Below, piece after piece: positions 1 through 6,406 of a DNA stretch of 7,052 nt; positions within the stretch are counted from its first letter, which is position 1; every line of letters starts with the position of its first letter. The translations under genes were made by a program, and so were the position numbers. The notes under the pieces are model-generated. The model was not told where the DNA came from, did not search any database, and saw only the letters and a program-made list of their open reading frames with translations. Origin of the DNA: Panacagrimonas sp. (GTDB taxonomy: Bacteria > Pseudomonadota > Gammaproteobacteria > Nevskiales > Nevskiaceae); the NCBI GenBank assembly GCA_021773655.1, contig JAJFJX010000403.1, forward strand, positions 1 to 7,052, in the 5' to 3' direction.

Positions 1-301
1 TTTCGAGCATGCCGGGACTGGGGTCCAGCGCCACGACCTCACCCGAGGGCCCGACGATCTCCTGTCCCAGCAGCGCGATCACGCCAGTGCCCGCACCGAC
101 GTCCAGATGGCGTTGTCCCGCTGCCAGGCCGGCGCGCAGCAAGGCCTGGCGCCGGTAACTGCGCCCGGAGCCCAGGCTCATCATCAGGTTGATGCGGTCG
201 TAATGTCCGGCGGAGGCGTCGAACAGCGCATCGATCCGCTGCCGGCGCTCCGCCTCGTCGCGGTACCAGTGATGCAGAACCGGGTGCGGGGGAACGGCCA
301 T
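1..301 (-). CDS. UbiE/COQ5-type SAM-dependent methyltransferase, partial (C-terminus off the left edge)
   Basis: Class I SAM methyltransferase resembling the UbiE/MenG family. Only the first 100 residues are in the window, running leftwards from an ATG at 301-299. Residues 27-50 (LFDASAGHYD then RINLMMSLGSGR) match the UbiE N-terminal region, which has the pattern YDxxNxxMSLG. Motif I is LDVGAGTGVIAL at 66-77, and an acidic residue after the second strand (VVALDPSPGM, Asp93) would bind the SAM ribose. The start overlaps the stop of the carrier protein gene as TGATG, so the two are co-translated. Classical UbiE C-methylates quinone precursors. Here the pigment-cluster setting suggests methylation of the aryl head group: O-methyl as in xanthomonadin or C-methyl as in other aryl polyenes. 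That substrate is inference. A displaced true UbiE for ubiquinone is the alternative but less likely given the neighbours. Confidence 0.9.
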   Translation of the reverse strand, partial: MAVPPHPVLHHWYRDEAERRQRIDALFDASAGHYDRINLMMSLGSGRSYRRQALLRAGLAAGQRHLDVGAGTGVIALLGQEIVGPSGEVVALDPSPGMLE

Positions 302-579
302 CACCCGGAAACCAGACTCTGCACGTGCTCACTGAGCGCACGCAGAGAGCCGAACACCTGGCGACTGGTCTCGTCGGCGGCTCGCAGCTCCACGCCATAT
401 TCCTGCTGAATGGCGAGCACGATCTCCAGCGCGTCGATGGAATCCAGTCCAAGGCTGCCGGGGCCACTGCCGAACAGAGGCGCGTCCGGATCGATGAGCG
501 CGGCATCGACCTCTTCGAGGTTGAGCGCGTTGACCAGCAGATGCGCCAGTTCCCGCTCTGGAGTGGTGGATACGGACAT
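301..579 (-). CDS. Acyl carrier protein of the aryl polyene pathway
   Basis: A 92-residue acyl carrier protein. The phosphopantetheine site is GLDSIDALEIV, with Ser47 of the DSID motif as the attachment point. The preceding region (PDAPLFGSGPGSLGLDS) has the usual loop before helix II. Length fits a free-standing type II carrier protein. The ATG at 579 was chosen over an upstream in-frame ATG at 618 because a strong Shine-Dalgarno (GAGGAA, 593-588) lies 8 bases before it, and because the extra 13 residues are not typical. It is cytosolic and would hold the aryl starter or the growing polyene as a thioester. It is transcribed divergently from the chorismatase and is the first gene of the leftward operon, sharing TGATG with the methyltransferase. 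Homology to XanC-like carrier proteins of xanthomonadin clusters is inferred from context, not from alignment. Confidence 0.93.
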   Translation of the reverse strand: MSVSTTPERELAHLLVNALNLEEVDAALIDPDAPLFGSGPGSLGLDSIDALEIVLAIQQEYGVELRAADETSRQVFGSLRALSEHVQSLVSG

Positions 580-587
580 GCACGAAG

Positions 588-593
588 TTCCTC
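588..593 (-). promoter_or_regulatory. Ribosome binding site of the acyl carrier protein gene
   Basis: GAGGAA on the minus strand, 8 bases before the ATG at 579-577. It decides the start of the carrier protein in favour of 579 over the in-frame ATG at 618. Confidence 0.7.
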
Positions 594-669
594 GATAGGC
601 CGCAGCAGCTTCGGCCATCGGAAAACGTGGCGTCGGTGCGCGACCGCACGAACATTAGACCCGGCACCT

Positions 670-673
670 GAGG
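670..673 (+). promoter_or_regulatory. Ribosome binding site (GAGG) for the ATG at 681
   Basis: GAGG with a 7-base spacer to the ATG at 681-683. This is the best Shine-Dalgarno and start pair upstream of the chorismatase, yet the ATG is one base out of frame with that gene. Confidence 0.5.
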
Positions 674-680
674 CACTCGT

Positions 681-755
681 ATGTGCGGCATCGAACAGAC
701 GCTGCACGAAGCCGTGGTCACCCTGCCACGGCGGCTTGCTTCAACTGCCCGTTAG
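681..755 (+). other. 24-codon ORF, either a leader peptide or the displaced 5' end of the chorismatase gene
   Basis: ATG at 681 with GAGG at 670-673 opens a 24-residue ORF that begins MCGIEQTLHEAVVTLPRRL and ends at TAG 753-755. It overlaps the first possible chorismatase codons in another frame by 20 bases. Removing one base between about 720 and 735 would join it to the chorismatase frame, giving roughly MCGIEQTLHEAVVTLPRR followed by LLQLPVSFLHTS. It could therefore be the true N-terminus, broken by a one-base insertion (real or an assembly error). It could also be a short upstream ORF that passes ribosomes to the weak TTG at 736 by coupling, or be meaningless. The sequence alone does not decide. 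Confidence 0.3.
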
Positions 756-1812
756 CTTCCTCCACACGTCCGCGGCGGCCCCAGAGTCCCTCATCGCGCC
801 CGATCCCGACACCTTTCGCTGCTCCTATCGGCTGGCCTATGAGACCGACACCCGCGCGGATCTGGACGCCGAAGTGCTCGCCTGCCTGCGATTCGGTCGC
901 AGCGCGGAGACGGCGCGCGACCCGCGACAGGTGGATGTATCCCTCACGCAACTCGGCAGCGTGCCCGTGCGTGAGGTGTGGCGCAGCCGCCTGCCGGTGC
1001 AGCACGGCTGGGCCGAAGACGTCGGCTTTGCGCACAACGGCGAGGTGCTGTTCGGCCATCTGCGCCTGGCGCAACCCGACAGCGCTGACATTACGGCCGC
1101 CACCACGCAGGCTTATCTGCGCATCGATCGGCTTCAACGCCAGTTGGGGTATCCCTTCGGCTTGCGCATGTGGAATTTTCTGCCTGACATCAATCGCGGC
1201 GAAGGTGACGCCGAACGCTATCGACAGTTCAATCGCGGCCGTCATGACTCGCATGCGCTCAAATCCGGTTTCGAGCGCTCACTGCCCGCGGCCACGGCGA
1301 TCGGCACCCACGACGGCAGCATGACGGTGGGTTTCCTGGCTGCACGCGCACCCGGCCAACAGGTCGAGAATCCGCGGCAGCTCAGCGCCTTTCACTACCC
1401 CGCACGGTATGGGCCGCGCAGCCCGAGCTTTTCGCGCGCCCTGCTCAAGCACTGGCCGGACGGTATTCACCTGTTCGTCTCGGGCACGGCGAGCATCGTC
1501 GGCCACCGATCACTGCACCCCGACGATCCGCTGATGCAACTCGAAGAAACCTTCCGCAACCTGCAGGCCCTGCTGCAACAGGCTGCCGCCCGCCAGCCCG
1601 CGGCGGGCGCATTTCGCGCTGTCGCGCTGCGCATCTACGTCCGCCACCAGGACCTGCGGCGCTTGCTGCTGGCGCGCGCAACGGCGCTGTTCGGGGTCGA
1701 CGTACCGCTGTTGTGGCTGTGCGCGGACATCTGCCGTCGCGATCTGCTGCTGGAGGTCGAAGGCCTGTTCACTGCCGCACCGCTGCACGCGCAGCGGCCG
1801 GCGCGCACATGA
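736..1812 (+). CDS. xanB2: XanB2-like chorismatase (chorismate to 3-/4-hydroxybenzoate)
   Basis: Cytosolic chorismatase of the FkbO/Hyg5/XanB2 family, about 358 residues if begun at TTG 736, close to the usual 330-350. Numbered from that start, it shows RMWNFLPDIN (144-153), ERYRQFNRGR (160-169), SAFHYPARYGPR (from 217), FVSGTASIVGHRS (around 250), and the C-terminal block LCADICRRDLLLEVEG with Cys333 and Glu340. Glu340 matches the catalytic glutamate of the family. Gly250 and Cys333 match the positions that, from memory of FkbO/Hyg5 comparisons, mark 3-hydroxybenzoate-forming enzymes, where FkbO has Ala at both. XanB2 of Xanthomonas makes 3-hydroxybenzoate for xanthomonadin and 4-hydroxybenzoate for ubiquinone. 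The gene heads the rightward operon and its stop overlaps the next start as ATGA. The start is uncertain: there is no in-frame ATG or GTG from 580 to 865, and TTG 736 and CTG 745 both lack a Shine-Dalgarno. See the ORF at 681. Confidence 0.93.
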   Translation: MLQLPVSFLHTSAAAPESLIAPDPDTFRCSYRLAYETDTRADLDAEVLACLRFGRSAETARDPRQVDVSLTQLGSVPVREVWRSRLPVQHGWAEDVGFAHNGEVLFGHLRLAQPDSADITAATTQAYLRIDRLQRQLGYPFGLRMWNFLPDINRGEGDAERYRQFNRGRHDSHALKSGFERSLPAATAIGTHDGSMTVGFLAARAPGQQVENPRQLSAFHYPARYGPRSPSFSRALLKHWPDGIHLFVSGTASIVGHRSLHPDDPLMQLEETFRNLQALLQQAAARQPAAGAFRAVALRIYVRHQDLRRLLLARATALFGVDVPLLWLCADICRRDLLLEVEGLFTAAPLHAQRPART

Positions 1813-2660
1813 GCCCCTGGTTTCAGCGGCTGGATCATCTGTGGCGCGCGGGTTGCAGTGGTCTGTGCTTCGCCGTGTTCGGACTGGCCTGTGTGCTTGC
1901 CAGCGTGACGGTGCTACCGCTGATCCGCCTGATGTCGCCGGACCGGCCGACCATGCGCCGACGCGTGCGCCGCGTCCTGATGCTTGGCTGCGGCTTTCTG
2001 ATCGGCATGGGCCGCAGGCTGGGCGTGATCAGTTACGAGCTGCACGGTTTCGAGCGGCTGCAGGTGCCCGGCCAGTTGGTGGTGGCCAATCATCCCAGCC
2101 TGATCGACATGCTCTTCATCGGCGCGCACACGCCGCAGATGGATTGCATCGTCAAGGATGCGCTGATGCGCAAACCCTTCCTGCGCACGCTGCTGCGCTG
2201 GGCCGACTACATCCCCAACAGCGCACCGCAGCACCTGATCGGCAACTGCGTGGCGACACTGCAGGCCGGAAACTCGCTGCTGGTGTTCCCGGAAGGCACG
2301 CGCAGCGTGCCGGGACAGTTGCTGAAGATGAAGCGCGGGGCCGCCCACATCGCGCTGGCCGCCGGCTGTGATCTGTTGCCGGTCTGCATTTTGTGCTGCC
2401 CAAGCTCACTGACCAAGGCCGACGTCTGGTACCGCGTACCTTCGCGGCGCCCGCACTGGCGGTTGAGCGTGGGCGAGCCGATCAGCCTGCTCGCACTGAT
2501 CACCCCTGGGGCCAGCGAGTCGCACAATGCTCGCCGCATAACGGCCTATCTGGTCGAGCATTTCAGCGTGATGGCGACAACACTCCCGCCGCTGCCGGGG
2601 CCGGCCGTGGCGCCGAGTTCCGCCGGAGCGCAGGTGCTCGCCGCGCGGGTTGCGCCATGA
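1809..2660 (+). CDS. Lysophospholipid-type (PlsC-like) acyltransferase
   Basis: A 283-residue membrane-associated acyltransferase of the LPLAT family (1-acylglycerol-3-phosphate acyltransferase-like). An N-terminal hydrophobic segment at about 20-41 would anchor it in the inner membrane. Motif I is NHPSLID (94-100), with the catalytic His95 and Asp100 of the HX4D signature. Motif III is FPEGTRS (160-166), followed by LLKMKRGAAHIAL. The C-terminal 25 residues or so are rich in Pro and Ala and probably unstructured. The ATG at 1809 overlaps the chorismatase stop (ATGA), which makes it the natural start; an upstream in-frame start at 1713 would lie deep inside the chorismatase gene. In aryl polyene clusters such enzymes, often beside or fused to a glycosyltransferase, are thought to transfer the polyene acyl chain to a lipid or sugar-lipid acceptor. 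The acceptor here is not known. Confidence 0.92.
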   Translation: MSPWFQRLDHLWRAGCSGLCFAVFGLACVLASVTVLPLIRLMSPDRPTMRRRVRRVLMLGCGFLIGMGRRLGVISYELHGFERLQVPGQLVVANHPSLIDMLFIGAHTPQMDCIVKDALMRKPFLRTLLRWADYIPNSAPQHLIGNCVATLQAGNSLLVFPEGTRSVPGQLLKMKRGAAHIALAAGCDLLPVCILCCPSSLTKADVWYRVPSRRPHWRLSVGEPISLLALITPGASESHNARRITAYLVEHFSVMATTLPPLPGPAVAPSSAGAQVLAARVAP

Positions 2661-3454
2661 ACACAGCCGACGCGCTGTTGCCGGCGGCGGCGGTCATCAG
2701 CACCCGGCTTGCGCCGTTCCGGCCGTGCATCGTCATTCCGTTCTACCGGCATGAACGCGCGATTGCTGCGGTGATCGATCGCCTCAAGCCCTTCGGACTG
2801 GACTGCTGGATCGTCGACGACGGCAGCGGCGCGCAGAGCCGTCCAACCTTGCACGCAATCGCGACGCGAGAATCGACGTGGCTGCATCTGCATCGACTGG
2901 CGCAGAACCGCGGCAAGGGCGCCGCAGTCATGAGTGGCTGCGCCCGCGCGCTGGCGCAGGGCTTTACGCACGCAGTGCAGATCGACGCCGACGGCCAGCA
3001 CGACATCGCCGATCTGCCGCGTCTGCTGGAATGCGCGCGTGCGCAGCCGCACGCACTGGTCACCGGTGTTCCGAGGTTCGACGCTTCGGTCCCCCCACTA
3101 CGCTTCTACGGTCGCTACCTGACCCATTTCTGGGTATGGGTCGAAACCCTTTCGTTCGAGATCCGCGATTCGATGTGCGGCTTTCGCGTGTATCCGCTGT
3201 CCACCACGCTGTCGGTCTGGGACGAAGGCGATGTCGGTCGCCGAATGGATTTCGACACCGGGATCATGGTGCGCATGTTCTGGCGTGGCGTACGGGTGCT
3301 GAGCGTGCCGACGCAGGTGACCTACCCGGTCGACGGCGTGTCCCACTTCCGCATGCTGCGCGACAACCTGCGCCTGACCTGGATGCACCTGCGGCTGATC
3401 CTGGGCATGAGCATGCGACTTCCCCGGCTGCTGTTCGGGCGCTCACGACAGTGA
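2657..3454 (+). CDS. Family 2 glycosyltransferase
   Basis: A 265-residue GT2 (GT-A fold) glycosyltransferase. IVIPFYRHE (25-33) opens the nucleotide-binding domain, WIVDDGS (51-57) gives the aspartates contacting the nucleotide, and NRGKGAAV (84-91) is the typical NxGKGxA stretch. DADGQH (110-115) holds the metal-binding DXD-like motif. DSMCGFRVYP (171-180) and MDFDTGIMVRMFWRG (197-211) match the acceptor side of dolichol-phosphate-mannose-synthase-like GT2 proteins. No clear transmembrane helix is present, but the C-terminal 30 residues are hydrophobic and basic and may sit on the inner membrane. The ATG overlaps the acyltransferase stop as ATGA. With the acyltransferase it likely builds the glycolipid part of the pigment. 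Donor sugar and acceptor cannot be read from the sequence. Confidence 0.93.
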   Translation: MNTADALLPAAAVISTRLAPFRPCIVIPFYRHERAIAAVIDRLKPFGLDCWIVDDGSGAQSRPTLHAIATRESTWLHLHRLAQNRGKGAAVMSGCARALAQGFTHAVQIDADGQHDIADLPRLLECARAQPHALVTGVPRFDASVPPLRFYGRYLTHFWVWVETLSFEIRDSMCGFRVYPLSTTLSVWDEGDVGRRMDFDTGIMVRMFWRGVRVLSVPTQVTYPVDGVSHFRMLRDNLRLTWMHLRLILGMSMRLPRLLFGRSRQ

Positions 3455-4062
3455 ATCCCGTACCGTGCGGCTTGATCGCCCTGCTGCTGGCCGCGCCCCT
3501 GCTGGCCGCCGATGTGTTCGAGCACCCGCAGACGCCGCAGCAGGCACAGAACCGCCTGCAAGCGGCAATGCCGGAGATCGAACAGGTCCAGGTTCTGCGC
3601 GGCCGCTACGTCCAACGCAAGTTTCTGCGCGAGATTCCGCGACCGCTGACCTCCACTGGCGAATTCCTGCTGGTCCGCGATCTCGGAATCTGGTGGCACA
3701 CCCAGGTGCCGCTGGATGCGGAACTGGTCTGGCGCCGCGACGGTGGTCACGCGCCGGGCCTGGACATCGCGGCGTCGATGTTCTTCGCGGTGCTCGCGCT
3801 GGATGTGGACACGCTTGCGCGCAGTTTCGACCTGTTCTGGATGGAACTCGGATCACAGACTCCGCAATGGCAGCTCGGGCTGCGTCCACGCGACGCCGCG
3901 CTGGTGGGCTGGTTCCACCAGATCACACTCGGCGGCGCCGGGCAGTTGCAGCAGGTGAGCATCCTGGAGGCCACCGGCGACCGCACCGAGATCGAGCTCA
4001 TGGCAGTGGCACAGCCACGGTCCAGCCTCACTGCATCAGAGCAGCAGCGCCTTGAGCGCTGA
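3451..4062 (+). CDS. LolA-like outer membrane lipoprotein carrier family protein (aryl polyene cluster)
   Basis: A 203-residue protein with a likely signal peptide (about residues 1-20, hydrophobic LIALLLAAPLLAA, cut before Asp21), so periplasmic. The mature part has the LolA-like pattern GRYVQRKFLREIPRPLTSTG (51-70), then EFLLVRDLGIWW, which forms the first strands of the half-barrel that binds acyl chains in LolA. Its length fits LolA (about 200). The GTG at 3451 was chosen because it overlaps the glycosyltransferase stop as GTGA and gives the signal peptide directly. It is probably not the housekeeping LolA: it lies in a pigment operon just before an MMPL exporter and an outer membrane lipoprotein. 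The inferred role is carrying the lipid-linked aryl polyene, or a lipoprotein needed for it, across the periplasm. Confidence 0.88.
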   Translation: MNPVPCGLIALLLAAPLLAADVFEHPQTPQQAQNRLQAAMPEIEQVQVLRGRYVQRKFLREIPRPLTSTGEFLLVRDLGIWWHTQVPLDAELVWRRDGGHAPGLDIAASMFFAVLALDVDTLARSFDLFWMELGSQTPQWQLGLRPRDAALVGWFHQITLGGAGQLQQVSILEATGDRTEIELMAVAQPRSSLTASEQQRLER

Positions 4063-6406
4063 GAAAGACGGCGTCCGCTGGCGCTTCTGGCTGTGGACCG
4101 CGGCGATGGCGGCGTTGGTCCTGCTGTTCGCGCGGGTGGTGGCGCCCCAACTGCGAATTGAAACCGATCTCTTCGCGCTGCTGCCGGTGGAAGAACTCGA
4201 ACCCGCGATCGCCGCCGCGCAGCGCCAACACAGCGGGGTTCAGTCGCGCAAGCTGATCTTTCTGATCGGGGCTGCCGATGCGGGACACGCGCGCGCCGCT
4301 GCCACGCAGTTCGCCGGCAGCCTGCGCACGACCCGCATGTTCGAGTCGGTGCTGCTGGAAACCGATGGCGGGACCGTGGATTGGCGCCTGTATCACGAGC
4401 ATCGCCACGGTCTTCTGGCCGAAGCGCAGCGGCGGGCGCTGCGCAAGGATCACGGCGCGCAGGTGCTGGCGCAGGCCTTGCGCGATGTCCATGGTCCCGG
4501 CCTGGCGCCGCGGGCGTTGCCGGTGGTGCAGGACCCGTTCAATTTCCTCGGCGCGTTCATCGCGCAGCAAGCGGCGGGCTTCGGCGATCTGCGCGCGGAG
4601 CAGGGCCTGCTGATGCTGCACAAGGGCGGCATCCATCACGTGCTGATCAGCGCACAGATCGGTCAGGAGGCGTTCTCGGTTGAGGTCCAGGACCGCATCG
4701 TGCCGGCGATCCGCGCTGCAGAGGCGCAGGCGCGAAACGCCGGCGCGAAGGTGCTGTCGTCCGGCGTGATCCTCCACGCAGCGGCGGCCACCGCGCGCGC
4801 GCGCAGCGAGATCGGCTGGGTCGGTTCGCTGTCGATGGTCGGCGTGGCGCTGATGATCCTGCTGACGTTCCGCTCGTTGCGGCCATTGCTGCTGGGCGCG
4901 CTGGTGCTCGGCTGCGGCGCGCTGGCGGCGCTGAGCCTGTGCCAGCTCCTGTTCGGCAAGGTCACCCTGATTGCGCTGGTCTTCGGCAGCGCCCTGATCG
5001 GCGTTGCGGTGGATTACTCGATCCATTTCCTGGCGGATCAGTTCCGCAGCCCCGCCGACTGGACCCCCCGGCGGGCGCTGCGACACGTCGGCCCCGGCAT
5101 CTCCATGGGAATGGGCTGCGCCGTGCTGGGTTACCTGAGCCTTGGCCTGACGCCCCTGCCCGGTCTGCGCCAGATGGCGGTTTTCTCCGCCACCGGACTG
5201 ATGGTGGCCTGCGGCTGCGTGCTGTGCTGGTACCCGCTGCTCGCCGCGCGCAGTGGCCCCGGCCAGCCATCGCCGCTGCGCTGGGCGCTGGCGCTCGATT
5301 GCGCGGTGGCCCGGTTCGGCGGACCGCGCGCAAGGATTGGCGTCGCGGCCATCGCCCTCATCGCGCTGCTGGGCCTGGCACGTGTCGAGTTTGCCGATGA
5401 CGTCCACCTGCTCAGCAAGTCGGCGCCCGCGCTTCTCGCAGACGATCTGCACGTGCGCGAATTGCTGGGGACGGTGCCCGACAGCCAGTTCTTCGTCGTC
5501 CACGGCGCCACGCCCGAAGCGGTGCTGCAGACCGAAGAGCATCTGCGCAAGGCGCTCGATGCCGAGGTCGACGACCGCACGATGGACGGCTATCGCGCGC
5601 TCAGTCTGGCGCTGCCCTCGCAGCAGCGGCAGCGTGACAATCGCGCGCTGCTGGCCGAGCAGGTCTATCGCGACGGCGGCATCGGTCCCGCACTGATGAA
5701 CCGCCTGGGATTTCCACCCGAACTGGTGACACGGCGCCTGGACGAGTTTGCCGTCACCGCGCCGCCGCTGCTCGCAGCGGACTGGCTGGCCATTGCCGCA
5801 TCCCTGCCCTGGCGCGACCTGTGGCTGGGTTCGCTCGATCAGGGTTACGGCTCCATCGTGAGTCTCAACGGCATCAAGGATTTTTCGGCGTTGCGCGAGC
5901 TGGCGGCGGCGATGCCCGGAGTGCAGTTCGTGGACCGGATCGCCACGGTATCTGCACTGCTGGAGCGCTACCGCGAACTCGCGCTGCTGCTCCTGGCCGC
6001 CGCCTACGTGCTGATCGGCATCGCCATGGCCCTGCGTTACGGCACGGTGGATGCCACGGAACTGATGGCCGCGCCGCTGTGCGCGGCCCTGCTGACGATT
6101 GCACTGTTGGGAGGCTTGGGCGGGGCGCTGAATCTGTTCCACGTACTGGGCCTGTTCGTGGTGTTGGGGCTGGGCGTGGACTACGCGGTCTTTCTGCGCG
6201 AGGGCCTCGCGTCGCGCGGCTCCACGGTGCTGGCGATCAGCCTGTCGACACTTGGCGCGATGCTCTCCTACGGCCTGCTCTCGTTCAGCGCCACGCCGTT
6301 CATCCGCGCCATCGGCCTGACCCTGCTGATCGGCGTCGGCCTCACCTGGGTGCTGGCGCTGCTGCTGCAGCGGCCCGCCGCCGCCATCCCGACGGAGCAC
6401 GCGTGA
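4052..6406 (+). CDS. MMPL/RND-family exporter, predicted aryl polyene lipid transporter
   Basis: A 784-residue inner membrane transporter of the MMPL type (COG4258-like predicted exporter). The topology is a duplicated six-helix RND pattern: TM1 about 12-30, a large periplasmic loop 31-250, five helices between about 254 and 397, TM7 about 429-445, a second loop 446-640, then five helices to about 772. The signature aspartates sit in TM4 (GVAVDYSIHF, Asp321) and TM10 (GLGVDYAVFLRE, Asp710), expected for proton coupling. The start is a TTG at 4052, 11 bases inside the LolA-like gene; the next methionine (residue 19) would cut TM1, and no ATG or GTG lies upstream in frame. The Shine-Dalgarno is weak, so coupling to the upstream gene is likely. 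The protein probably extracts the pigment lipid from the inner membrane; the substrate is inferred from context. Confidence 0.93.
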   Translation: MSAEKDGVRWRFWLWTAAMAALVLLFARVVAPQLRIETDLFALLPVEELEPAIAAAQRQHSGVQSRKLIFLIGAADAGHARAAATQFAGSLRTTRMFESVLLETDGGTVDWRLYHEHRHGLLAEAQRRALRKDHGAQVLAQALRDVHGPGLAPRALPVVQDPFNFLGAFIAQQAAGFGDLRAEQGLLMLHKGGIHHVLISAQIGQEAFSVEVQDRIVPAIRAAEAQARNAGAKVLSSGVILHAAAATARARSEIGWVGSLSMVGVALMILLTFRSLRPLLLGALVLGCGALAALSLCQLLFGKVTLIALVFGSALIGVAVDYSIHFLADQFRSPADWTPRRALRHVGPGISMGMGCAVLGYLSLGLTPLPGLRQMAVFSATGLMVACGCVLCWYPLLAARSGPGQPSPLRWALALDCAVARFGGPRARIGVAAIALIALLGLARVEFADDVHLLSKSAPALLADDLHVRELLGTVPDSQFFVVHGATPEAVLQTEEHLRKALDAEVDDRTMDGYRALSLALPSQQRQRDNRALLAEQVYRDGGIGPALMNRLGFPPELVTRRLDEFAVTAPPLLAADWLAIAASLPWRDLWLGSLDQGYGSIVSLNGIKDFSALRELAAAMPGVQFVDRIATVSALLERYRELALLLLAAAYVLIGIAMALRYGTVDATELMAAPLCAALLTIALLGGLGGALNLFHVLGLFVVLGLGVDYAVFLREGLASRGSTVLAISLSTLGAMLSYGLLSFSATPFIRAIGLTLLIGVGLTWVLALLLQRPAAAIPTEHA
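6394..6397 (+). promoter_or_regulatory. Ribosome binding site (GGAG) of the DUF3261 lipoprotein gene
   Basis: GGAG inside the end of the exporter gene, 5 bases before the GTG at 6403. It is the clearest internal Shine-Dalgarno in the rightward operon and fixes the GTG start of the lipoprotein. Confidence 0.55.

Larger units (their letters stand above)
580..735. promoter_or_regulatory. Divergent intergenic region between the carrier protein and chorismatase operons
   Basis: This is the only noncoding stretch in the window, and it must hold the promoters of both operons because all other junctions overlap. I see no convincing -35/-10 pair on either strand. The most A/T-rich spot is ACATTA at 652-657 (TAATGT on the other strand), which could be part of a -10 element. 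A small perfect inverted repeat, GTGCG-CGAC-CGCAC, lies at 636-649, but it is too short to call an operator. A short ORF (681-755) with a good ribosome binding site lies in the right part. Confidence 0.5.

Noticed and set aside
636..649. Hairpin GTGCG-CGAC-CGCAC as a possible terminator
   Set aside because: The stem is only 5 bp and no T-run follows on either strand, so it is not a credible intrinsic terminator.
39..707. A 222-codon minus-strand open frame spanning the methyltransferase and carrier protein genes
   Set aside because: It is out of frame with two recognisable proteins (UbiE-like and acyl carrier protein), and its Arg/Pro/Ser-rich translation resembles nothing.
325..735. Upstream extension of the chorismatase open frame to 325
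   Set aside because: The frame stays open by chance across the antisense of the carrier protein gene. The added residues do not resemble the chorismatase family and would make the protein about 495 residues, far above the usual 330-350.
683..1324. A 213-codon plus-strand frame starting at GTG 683
   Set aside because: It is out of frame with the chorismatase, and its Arg/Ala/Pro/Ser-rich translation has no recognisable motif. It is a shadow of the chorismatase gene.
1713..1808. Extended N-terminus of the acyltransferase from ATG 1713
   Set aside because: It would overlap the conserved catalytic end of the chorismatase by 100 bases. The ATGA junction at 1809 gives a normal acyltransferase N-terminus.
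2393..2656. Extended N-terminus of the glycosyltransferase from 2393
   Set aside because: The extra 88 residues are a frame shadow of the acyltransferase gene. The ATGA junction at 2657 gives a standard GT2 start.
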